A stretch of DNA of 64,000 bases from Paramyrothecium sp. XJ0827 (Eukaryota > Ascomycota > Sordariomycetes > Hypocreales > Stachybotryaceae), in the NCBI GenBank assembly GCA_020881915.1, contig JAJFPB010000005.1, positions 1,240,001 through 1,304,000 of the forward strand. Direction: 5' to 3'. Each line of letters begins with the position of its first letter. Positions within the stretch are counted from its first letter, which is position 1. The notes beneath the pieces were generated by a model. That model searched no databases. It saw nothing but the letters and a program-made list of their open reading frames with translations, and was not told the origin of the DNA. Shown here one piece after another: positions 55,998 through 64,000 of this stretch. The position numbers and the translations under genes are program-made.

Positions 55998-57694
55998 CGC
56001 TGCGGGTTGTGTCGAATGAGATGAGCATCAATAAAGGGGAGATGCAATTCAGAGCTGAAGGGGAATTCGGCAGTGGTGACCGGGTAGGCTTGATTCGCAG
56101 GAGACGTGGGTTGTCAGAAGACCGTAGCGTTTCGCAATTGATGTATTCGGTTCAAGGTTGATTTTAGGCGCGTGATTGCTTCTTTGAGTGATGAGGTCTG
56201 GTGGTGAGGTTGGATCACCTATCAAAAACGGACAAGGGTAAGGTAGCAGTGTGAATTTAAGCGGCGATCTGCCGAAGGAAGAAAGATTAGATAGGTAACG
56301 GTAGGGATCCGTAGACAGCTCCAGCTCCAGCTCCAGCTCTGAGGCTAGCTCTCGAGCTGTCATGTGATGGACGTTCTGCTTAGTCACGCATGCCATGGTT
56401 GATGTTAACCATTTGAAGGGAGTTTTATGAGGAATTGGCCTGTGCTTGAAGAATGGTGTTCGAGGGATCATTGCTATGGATTGTCTTAAGATGAAAGATT
56501 CAATAAACTGGAACTGTGACCGCTGTGAGCCAAAATGGTGTGGCTTGGACACTGTGTCGTGGACAGCAACAAGTCGCATAAATGGCCTTGAGCTTATTCC
56601 CACCAATAAGCCTATTGGGCATGGCAAGATATCAGCAGATTTAGACCTTCTCTTTGCATTTGAATTGTAACGAGGGGCCGCAGCCTGTGGGAAATGAATG
56701 AAAAGTAAGTATGGAACATTGGATGCGAGAACAATCCCCTGAACATCTCGAGGCTCGTATGGGAGTGAATGCCATGACCAGGCAGATCACGAGAACGCCC
56801 GATGCTGCATGCAAGGACCAGAATCACATGCTTGAGACGACGGCTGAGGCGTTGATAAATCATTTGTTCCCCTTGCCAAAGGGAAGGGAAAAAAACGGCA
56901 CCTGCAGTAGCCGCTCCACTTGGCATCAGCACCTGAAGGGTCGGGAAACAGAAACACCCTGCTAGCTTGATGCATTCCCGAGCTGCAGCCTGCTTGGAGG
57001 TAGGTGTGCGTGAGTGCCCTTGGGCAATGAAACATGATTGATGGTTTGGAAGCTTATAGCACAGCCCAACTTGGCCCTTTTATCGCCCGCTCCACCCCTT
57101 GCACACACGGGCCACGGCGTGTTTCTGCAGCTGGGTGCCCACGGATGCCGTAGAGATACCTGTCTAGTGGTCTAAACATGCCACGCCCCGCCATCGTTGC
57201 ATACCACTTGCGAAGCCGAGCCGGATGTGATGCTTGCTCGGGCTTGGCCGAAGGGGATCCTTGGCTCGATAATTCGTCACCAGCGAAAAAATGACAACCG
57301 GCTGCTCCTCTTTTTCGTATAATCTCAATCCGTAGAAAGTCGAGTCAGGTACGCTGCACGGCACGGCACTGCACTGCACCGCATTGGCATCAACACACGA
57401 CTGCACCGTGTCGATCCCGGCGACGTAGATCCGTCACCCTCCGTTGCGACCCTTGGTGCACACTGCAGAGGGCGCCAACCACTCCGCCTATACCAGCGGA
57501 CAACCTTGATAGCTTGATCTCTCCCGACCTCCAGCCGCGCTATTCCCAGCGGAACAGCACCTCTGCCCGCAAACGCAGCTTGTCGCTACTCAACCACGTC
57601 GTCTGCCGACGGGCAGCATTGGCGCCTCTCGGAAAATATCTCAGCAACGTCAATCATCAAACGTCATCAACCAACCTCGCGAGGAGCATTGACG
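55998..57694. other. 1.7 kb divergent intergenic region, Pfs2 / DGAT1
   Basis: No coding frame supported. It contains an AGCTCC hexamer run at about 56315-56340. Confidence 0.5.
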
Positions 57695-59357
57695 ATGAAT
57701 GCGGCCACTTCGACGAGCGTCGAGTCCACCAATGGCTCGGCGACGAGGCGCGCAGCTCCCGACCTGACCGAGACGGAGCCCGTGCCGGCCAGCGCCGCCG
57801 AGAAGCCACGGGACGCACCCGCACGCAAGTATCGCCACGTCGCTGCCGTCCACACCAAGGTGCGCGCATCGTGTCTCAGCCAGGACTCCGACGCTGCCAC
57901 GAGTTTTATCGGCTTCCGCAACCTCATGGTCATCGTGCTTGGTGAGCACATTCTCGTTCCAATCGCCTCGGGAGGGGGATTTCGTCATTAATGCTTGGCA
58001 GTCGTTGGCAACTTTCGGTTGATGATTGAAAATCTGCAAAAGGTCAGCAATTGTGACAACGTATCGCAAGCGACTAAATCCTAATTTGATGTCTAGTATG
58101 GTGTCTTGATTTGCCTCCGGTGTCACGACTTCCGTCGTCAAGACATTTGGCTGGGCGTGCTGCTCTACTTTCTCATACCCTGCCACCTCTTCGCGGCCTA
58201 TCTTATTGAGTTGGCAGCAGCACAGCAGGCACGGGGCTCCCGAAAACGCATCAAGGATGGCTCTTCGGGCCCGTCCGAGAAGGACAAGAAGGCCTTCCAT
58301 TCCACCTGGGTCTTGGTCGCCTGGTGCCATGCCATCAACATCAGCCTGGCTCTGACCATTACCACTGTCGTTGTTTACTTTTATATTCATCACCCTCTCA
58401 TCGGCACCCTTACGGAACTTCACGCCATCATCGTATGGCTCAAGACAGCTTCATACGCCTTGACCAACCGTGATCTGCGCCATGCGTATCTGCACCCGGT
58501 CAAGGGAGAGCTTGTACCGGAGCTATACAAGGATTGCCAGTATCCGCAGAATGTTACCATGAATAACCTGTGCTATTTCTGGCTCGCTCCTACTCTAGTT
58601 TATCAGCCCGTGTACCCTCGAACCGACAGCATCCGTTGGCTCTTTGTGTTCAAGAGGGTGGTGGAGATCTGCGGCTTGAGCGCTTTCATCTGGGTCGCAA
58701 GTGCGCAATACGCCACGCCCGTATTGGTCAACTCATTGGATAAAATCGCCTCATTAGATCTAACCTCGATTCTTGAACGTCTCTTGAAACTCTCGACAAT
58801 CTCGCTTGTCATCTGGTTGGCCGGGTTTTTCGCGCTGTTCCAATCCTTCTTGAACGCGCTGGCTGAAGTCCTACGGTTCGGTGATCGCACCTTCTACGAG
58901 GAGTGGTGGAACAGCGAGAGCCTGGGAGCCTACTGGCGGACATGGAACAGGCCAGTCTACACCTACTTCAAGCGACACGTCTACATGCCAATGCTAGGCC
59001 GAGGGTGGAGCCCAAATGCCGCCAGCTTTGCTGTCTTTTTTGCCTCCGCCGTCCTCCATGAGCTTGCTGTTGGCGTGCCCACACATAATATCATCGGTAA
59101 GGTCCCTGCTCCGGCTGCTGATACGTATAATAACTGTGCCAGGCGTGGCCTTCTTTGGGATGTTTCTTCAGCTTCCCCTGATCGCCATCACTGCACCCAT
59201 GGAGAAGATGAAATGGGGCCACACGGGAAAAGTGCTTGGAAACTGCATTTTCTGGGTGTCTTTCACAATATTTGGACAGCCCTTTGCTGCCCTGATGTAC
59301 TTCTATGCTTGGCAAGCCAAGTATGGGAGCGTGAGCAAGACCAGGGTTACGCTCTGA
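57695..59357 (+). CDS. Diacylglycerol/sterol O-acyltransferase, DGAT1 (MBOAT) type, four exons, 500 aa
   Basis: Exons 57695-57941, 58002-58042, 58097-59096 and 59143-59357 join in frame. A disordered 60-residue N-terminus leads to MBOAT helices. Family signatures are the FYxxWWN motif (TFYEEWWNSESLGAYWRTWN), the neighbouring PVYTYFKRHVYMPML, and the catalytic His in SAVLHELAVGVPTHNI, followed by helices to the C-terminus. QYPQNVTMNNLCYFWLAPTL is typical of DGAT1. The enzyme transfers fatty acyl-CoA to diacylglycerol in the ER for storage lipid. The sterol acyltransferase branch is the alternative, but the FYEEWWN context favours DGAT1. Its stop lies 111 bases from that of the convergent Ste14 gene. 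Confidence 0.9.
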
Positions 59358-59468
59358 GTTGAAGGTTGAGATTGACCGACTGTGGAATGCATGTTTCTCT
59401 CGGCAGTTTTCATTCAAGCTTAGATAATAATTAATATACGCTGAGAATTGGTTCTTGTCTTGCGTGCT

Positions 59469-60344
59469 CTATCGTATGAATGGCATGCGGGTTCCCACCC
59501 TATCCCTGTACTGGACGTACTCGGCCTGGAAGAATTCCACCAACTTCGCCTCCTCGACCCTGATCCTGTTGCTGAAGAAGGTCCAAAGCACCCAAGCATA
59601 GGCGAAGAAGCACACAACGTTGCCCATGACCAGTTGCGTCCCCAGTCCCCAGTAGAAAAAGCCAAAATAGCTGGGGTGCCGGCACCACCCGTAGATACCC
59701 GAGGTCACCAGCACGTGCGAAGCGGCCTTGCGAGTTTGTACGTGATGATTGAAGCTCGCTCCCGCTTCGAGCATGGCCATGGACCGAACCAGTTGTCCGG
59801 CCGCGACCATGGCCAGACCAGCCGCCAAGAGAACAGGGCCAAGATGGAATGGCGCCCAGGTCCGGTTGGGAAAGAAGATGCTGACGGCGAGGCACTCGAG
59901 AAACGCGCTGCTATGCGCGATAGCATAGGCTGGCCAGTTGGCGGTCAGAAGGAAGCTGTCGACGCTGGCCACAACGGTGTTCCGCTCCGCAGTGGTCCAG
60001 AATTCCAGAAAATGAAAGACGGACAACGCAGTGAGGAAAAAGGCCAACCGCCAACCCGGACTATTTGTGAAGTAGAGAATGACTACCATGGAGATGAGGC
60101 CAACGGCGAGAGCGACACCTAGGCAAAATGCCCTCATCGCAATGCCGGCCAGCGATTTGGGCTGTCCAGGGAAGAAGGGCTTCAGAGTAGCGAAGCTGGG
60201 GACGGCTGGGGTTTGATCGTGGTCATCTGAACCATCGCTATAATCGTCGCCGCGATTCAGCCCCTGAGTAGGCAGCCTGGTGGTGTTTTGCATCGACGGC
60301 GAGGCACTGTTCCGACTAGGTTGCCATCCTGCTCTTGCAGACAT
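59469..60344 (-). CDS. STE14: Protein-S-isoprenylcysteine O-methyltransferase (Ste14/ICMT), 291 aa
   Basis: A single exon. After a polar N-terminus of 55 residues there are several hydrophobic helices, including the long pair around MVVILYFTNSPGWRLAFFLT. The conserved catalytic C-terminal segment is SGIYGWCRHPSYFGFFYW, then FFSNRIRVEEAKLVEFF and EYVQYRDRVGTRMPFI. These are the SAM- and substrate-binding signatures of ICMT. The enzyme methylates the farnesylated cysteine of CaaX proteins (Ras, Rho, a-type pheromone) in the ER membrane. Length is slightly above the yeast protein because of the N-terminal extension. Confidence 0.95.
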   Translation of the reverse strand: MSARAGWQPSRNSASPSMQNTTRLPTQGLNRGDDYSDGSDDHDQTPAVPSFATLKPFFPGQPKSLAGIAMRAFCLGVALAVGLISMVVILYFTNSPGWRLAFFLTALSVFHFLEFWTTAERNTVVASVDSFLLTANWPAYAIAHSSAFLECLAVSIFFPNRTWAPFHLGPVLLAAGLAMVAAGQLVRSMAMLEAGASFNHHVQTRKAASHVLVTSGIYGWCRHPSYFGFFYWGLGTQLVMGNVVCFFAYAWVLWTFFSNRIRVEEAKLVEFFQAEYVQYRDRVGTRMPFIR

Positions 60345-60861
60345 TGTGAATATCAGTGGAGGATAAGCGCCGCAGCTTGGTGGGCCACTGCGCTCCTTCT
60401 TGTACGTTTTGCTTGATCTTTACGTCCTCCAGGTGAACCAGTAATCGCAAGGTCCGTCAGAGGTCCGCGGTCGTTTCCAGTGGAAATGCAGAACTGGGGA
60501 AAACGAGGGAGTAAATAGAGTGCGCACGAGGGCTGAAATAGGATTCAAGTAATACAGGGGGGACAATACTATGAGCGATGGCCGGCCAGAGACGTGCGAG
60601 CAGAGCTTACACTGGTATTGTGGTTGAAGAACAATGCTGAAAATAAAGTGGGCAGATGGACTGGGTCGAGACCAAGGCCGAAGTACTAACCGAATTTTGC
60701 CGCCTGCGTGCCCCCCCCCCAAAACCCACGCCGAACGCCGTAGCCTTCCCAGATCCCACGTCAAGGCCATGATAGAACAAATGAGACAATGCTTCCGTTG
60801 ACGATCCTATTTTGAAATGAAAGCGCCTCTTTATGCACAATGGTTTCGCGCAGTGGTGGCT
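60345..60861. other. Ste14 upstream region with a poly-C run
   Basis: About 520 bases without coding signal. A run of about 12 C residues lies near 60710-60722, a spot prone to length error. Confidence 0.5.
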
Positions 60862-61354
60862 TTACAGACCGCCCTGGATCGAAAACGAGGATATGATCAA
60901 GACCAGCACACTAACGAACGCCCATACGCATGGGATCCACGTATTCATCTCGTAGTATCCTGCCCTGTAGACTGCACCCAGCCTGCGAGATGCCGTCCGT
61001 AAGCACGCGAACGCCGTGGCAAGGTATATGTATCCAAGCGAGAACTTACACGAGGCCGATCAAGCTCCCTGCGAACAAGCCCTCGAGCGCAGCAGCAAGA
61101 AGATAGACCAGCGGCACCGCCCACAGCAGCTTCCATGACTTGTTCCAATTGTGAACCGCCAAGGCGATGAGGACGGCGCCGAGGTGGAATGCGCCGTAGA
61201 CGATAAGAGTCCATTGTATCGTGAAGCGCACCACGTCGGATATGGCGTAGAGTGTGTATCGCTTGTCGGGCGTGTTGTCGGAGAGCGTTACGATGCTGAG
61301 CGACGGGAACCCAGGGGCCGTGTAGCCCGGCGGCGGTCCGCGAGAGCGCGACAT
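60862..61354 (-). CDS. TMEM170-like integral membrane protein, two exons, 141 aa
   Basis: Exons 61050-61354 and 60862-60982 join in frame through a 67-base intron. The ATG at 61354 (MSRSRGPPPGY) is preferred; an in-frame extension upstream lacks an ATG. Three hydrophobic helices are visible: WTLIVYGAFHLGAVLIALAV, LLWAVPLVYLLAAALEGLFA and AFVSVLVLIISSFSI, with GLVLGAVYRAGYYEM between the second and third. This is the layout of the TMEM170 family, whose animal members shape ER and nuclear-envelope membranes. Role in fungi is little known. Confidence 0.78.
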
Positions 61355-61807
61355 CTGGACAGCCCTGATCAGTGCCGGGATTGCATGGTATCTGAGAACG
61401 CAGAGCTCCCGAAGAGCAAGGTGCGCCCGCTGCACTTGGTGGACTGGTGGTGCAATCGGCCGAAGGAGACGGGATATCGAGATGTTGGACTGCTGGACGT
61501 GGACGGGTTTCGAGATCGCTTGAAGCCGCTACGGTACCGGCACCCAAGGTAAGTACCTAAGGTAACCTTACCTCCATGAACTTAGCGCGCTATAGTGGAC
61601 ACAGGCGATGCGCTAAGCGCCATCACAGCAGCGCCGGCCACCCAGACCCTTGAGCTTCTGAGAGACGTCATGTGTACCTCGGCAAACACACCCTCGCCCT
61701 TCCGCGACTCGGCCGGTCAACCAACGTTCCATCCCCAGTCCACGAACTTGGCCTTACAGCGTCCAATGCACGTCTCTGCTGCATGCGAGACCTGAACCAG
61801 ACCAGCC
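61355..61807. other. Divergent promoter region, TMEM170-like / Pex8
   Basis: About 450 bases between start codons without coding signal. Confidence 0.5.
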
Positions 61808-63865
61808 ATGCCGGCAGACAGACTCCTCAACACCGTCCTGCAGTATTTCCAGGACGTCCACGATGATGCCAAGACGGATCAGATCATCGGCACCACGACC
61901 CATCTCCTGACCCAGCTCTCCAACCCGCTCAACCTCGGCGTCCTCACCTCGCAGCTTCTGACGGCCCCCGCGATCTGGCAGAGGAGCGATGGCCTCCGCA
62001 CGGCGACCCGCGTCCTGAGCATCTACAACACCGCCGCAGTCCGTGTGCACGAGTTCGCGAACGCGGGTGCGGCCGAGAAGGGCCAGCGCGAGGGCGGCGG
62101 CCTGCGCTGCGATGACTGGGCGCGCGCGGTGGTCAAGGGCGCCGACGAGCGATCGAGCCGATGGCAGCACCTCCTGGTCTTGACCGGCGTGCTGATGGGC
62201 CTGGAGGGCAACGAAATGAGAGCCCTGTCCGGCAGCCTCCGTGGCACGCTCGAGCAGGCCGTCGTTGCCGCGGCGAATCTCGCGATGAGCGACAGCCAGC
62301 AGCAAGGGCCGCTGGCCCGCGGCTCCATCGTTCTGGCGCTTACATTCGCGATGCCGTTGCTCTCCGATTTCCGCAAGGCCGAGGTCAACTGCAATGCGCT
62401 GCTGCCGATAGCCACCTGGGCCGTTACCGGTCCGGAGGGATTCAGCGACGGACAGTTCGTAGCCGCCATCAGCCGCGATATCCAAAGGACACCAGAGAAC
62501 CTGTTGATATGGAGCGCCCAGTCGCCCTCGTACCGCCAGCTTCAGCGGATGGAGAGCCTGACCCTGGTGAGCAACATGGGTCCGGTCTCGAAGCTGGTCG
62601 CCTTTGCGGTTCAGTCGGCGACCGATTCTCGGGCGGTGTTCGACTGCCAGGACGCTCTTCTCGCACTCACCCACAAGATCATCAATGCTTGGTCAACCAC
62701 ACACTTCAGCAGCCTGGACCCCGCCGACGAGGCCACCCAGCTCCATCTCGAAACGATACAAACCACGTGGCCGTTCCTCTGGCAAACGCTGCGCAAGATG
62801 ATGTTTGCGACGGTGGTCATGCTCCAGGCTGTCGTGTCACGGAGCTTGCTGGACCCCAACATGTTCACCGACGCAATGGCGCCGAGAGTTGCCACGAAGT
62901 CATTGCAGATTCTGCGGAACTTGTTTTTCGTGTCCTCGCGCAACGGCAACAATGCCTTTCAAGCCTACGACTTCGCGTACCTCGCGTCCCTCGACGTCCT
63001 CTCCCGGAGTCCCTCGGCGTCGGAGAATTTCTTGCGAGAAGCGCGAGACTCAGGGGCCGCGGCGCTACGGCCTCATCTGCAGAGGACGCTCAATTTGTTC
63101 TACCTGAATGTCGCGGAGCATCTTCCCTTGGCGCTGTCGACGGATGCCTGCGACGCACTTATCATCAAGCCAGGAACAGCCTACCTAGCTCATGATGGGC
63201 CAATGTCACCGTCCATGGTTGAGCTGTTTGAATCTGCACACAGCGCCGTACTCTCCGTGCTCTCGTGCCCTCAGCATAGCCCACTGACGATTCGAATGGC
63301 GCCCTTCTACATTGTCAAACTCTTCCAATCATTCCCTCGCCTTATATCGGCGCGCCAATTCCGCATAGCATTCAAGACTGTCATGCAAATGGTATCACCA
63401 CCCTTTCCCATTGCCGCAATCGAGCCTCACCTGTCAGAGACACTGCTGGAAATGCTTTGCGCCCAGCTAAGCAACGCTGGGACGGCACCTCTCCCACCAA
63501 GCCCAGACGCCACCTCCAGCGGTGTTGCCGCTGACGAGCTCCAAGAAATGCTCTCGGAGCAGAGCTCGTTGGCCATGGCTCTTGTTGATTCACTGCCCTA
63601 CCTACCACTCCCGCTGGTCGAGGAATGGTTCACCATTGCGGCACAGCAACTGAACAAGATAGAGGACCCTGTGCTCAAGGAGCCTGTCAAGAGACGGTTC
63701 TTGGACATTCTGGTGAACGGAGACTTGGACGTAGAAAGGGCTGCAATAGGAGTGGCATGGTGGGGTACGAAAGGCGGGCGGGAGCTCGTCCTGTCGGGCG
63801 GAGTGCCGGAACCGATTGTGATGAGTGGCGCCATCATGAATGAAGAGCCTTTAAGCAGGCTATAG
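61808..63865 (+). CDS. PEX8: Peroxin 8 (peroxisomal import machinery), 685 aa
   Basis: A single exon of 685 residues. The body is alpha-helical and Leu/Ala-rich without other domains, as in Pex8 of filamentous fungi. The last three residues are SRL, a peroxisomal targeting signal type 1, and an imperfect PTS2-like nonapeptide RLLNTVLQY sits at residues 5-13. Pex8 is the intraperisomal (lumen-side) peroxin that joins the docking and RING subcomplexes of the import machinery and helps release cargo from Pex5. Recognisable segments include VEEWFTIAAQQLNKIEDPVL and KRRFLDILVNGDLDVERA near the C-terminus. Confidence 0.85.
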   Translation: MPADRLLNTVLQYFQDVHDDAKTDQIIGTTTHLLTQLSNPLNLGVLTSQLLTAPAIWQRSDGLRTATRVLSIYNTAAVRVHEFANAGAAEKGQREGGGLRCDDWARAVVKGADERSSRWQHLLVLTGVLMGLEGNEMRALSGSLRGTLEQAVVAAANLAMSDSQQQGPLARGSIVLALTFAMPLLSDFRKAEVNCNALLPIATWAVTGPEGFSDGQFVAAISRDIQRTPENLLIWSAQSPSYRQLQRMESLTLVSNMGPVSKLVAFAVQSATDSRAVFDCQDALLALTHKIINAWSTTHFSSLDPADEATQLHLETIQTTWPFLWQTLRKMMFATVVMLQAVVSRSLLDPNMFTDAMAPRVATKSLQILRNLFFVSSRNGNNAFQAYDFAYLASLDVLSRSPSASENFLREARDSGAAALRPHLQRTLNLFYLNVAEHLPLALSTDACDALIIKPGTAYLAHDGPMSPSMVELFESAHSAVLSVLSCPQHSPLTIRMAPFYIVKLFQSFPRLISARQFRIAFKTVMQMVSPPFPIAAIEPHLSETLLEMLCAQLSNAGTAPLPPSPDATSSGVAADELQEMLSEQSSLAMALVDSLPYLPLPLVEEWFTIAAQQLNKIEDPVLKEPVKRRFLDILVNGDLDVERAAIGVAWWGTKGGRELVLSGGVPEPIVMSGAIMNEEPLSRL

Positions 63866-64000
63866 TCGAAGCTACTCTTGTATAATGTCACGCAGTCATG
63901 AATGAAGTCATCTTAGTGCTTCGTGTTCAAACCAGGGCAAACAAGCTGGTCGGAATCACGCGATCAGTTTCTGTGCAAGGTCTCATCGTCACATTGTTTG

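Noticed and set aside
56049..56627. 192-codon minus-strand frame upstream of Pfs2
   Set aside because: Low-complexity and repeat-derived (AGCTCC run) with no recognisable domain. It lies in the Pfs2 promoter.
59448..60122. 224-codon plus-strand frame
   Set aside because: It is the antisense of the Ste14 gene, whose motifs are unmistakable on the minus strand.
62161..63195. 344-codon plus-strand frame inside Pex8
   Set aside because: A GC-rich shadow frame; the 685-codon Pex8 frame ends in a proper PTS1 and shows family segments.
1..64000. tRNA, rRNA and CRISPR arrays
   Set aside because: No T-arm/acceptor pattern of a tRNA, no rRNA segment and no regularly spaced repeats were found by reading both strands.

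Overview
The window is nuclear DNA of a filamentous ascomycete, most likely a Sordariomycete. The genes have short introns (about 47-110 bases) with GT..AG ends and CTGAC/CTAAC-type branch sites. The housekeeping proteins are of fungal type (Afi1, Pfs2, Zrt3-like ZIP carrier, Pex8). One block of DNA carries the near-total loss of CpA and TpG expected of repeat-induced point mutation (RIP). I cannot name the species. All exon structures are read by eye from splice sites and frame and are untested.

The window has two parts. Bases 1 to about 23,000 are accessory. They begin with a decayed SNF2-type ATPase running off the left edge (1-1110, minus). Next is about 4.8 kb of extremely AT-rich DNA, into which a pogo/Fot1-type DNA transposon (3624-5478, perfect 50-base terminal inverted repeats, TA target duplication) has inserted. 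Then comes a 15.5 kb island (7.34-22.9 kb) of six unfamiliar genes: a coiled-coil/acidic protein, a large SNF2-like ATPase interrupted by one stop codon, a small protein with a Zn2Cys6-like cysteine array, a second small helical protein, and two divergently placed paralogues of an unrecognised family.

The island is marked by a dispersed palindromic motif with the idealised core GTAGAAACTATAGTTTCTAC. I count about 20 copies between 7.4 and 22.9 kb and found none in the other 48 kb. Most copies come as inverted pairs. Pairs 140-220 bases long sit in front of the genes, with one copy usually 50-105 bases before the start codon. Pairs 44-62 bases long sit inside introns, where the RNA could fold into hairpins. 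This looks like a private regulatory or mobile signal shared by a linked gene set, and it is the main candidate for something undescribed.

From about 23 kb onward the window is ordinary core genome. The order is: a GPI-anchored threonine-rich wall protein (minus); a 4.3 kb stretch without a recognisable gene; an MFS transporter (minus); Mediator subunit Med10 (plus); a TPR/J-domain co-chaperone (minus); an EF-hand myosin-light-chain-like protein (minus); Afi1 (plus); S-formylglutathione hydrolase (minus); RNA polymerase subunit Rpb6 (minus); TFIIIA (plus); a Zrt3-like zinc transporter (minus); mitochondrial nuclease Nuc1/EndoG (plus); polyadenylation factor Pfs2 (minus); DGAT1-type acyltransferase (plus); isoprenylcysteine methyltransferase Ste14 (minus); a TMEM170-like membrane protein (minus); and peroxin Pex8 (plus).

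The core genes are not a pathway cluster. The notable arrangement is the head-to-head pair Rpb6/TFIIIA, both serving RNA polymerase III, which shares a 323-base promoter. No tRNA, rRNA or CRISPR array was found.
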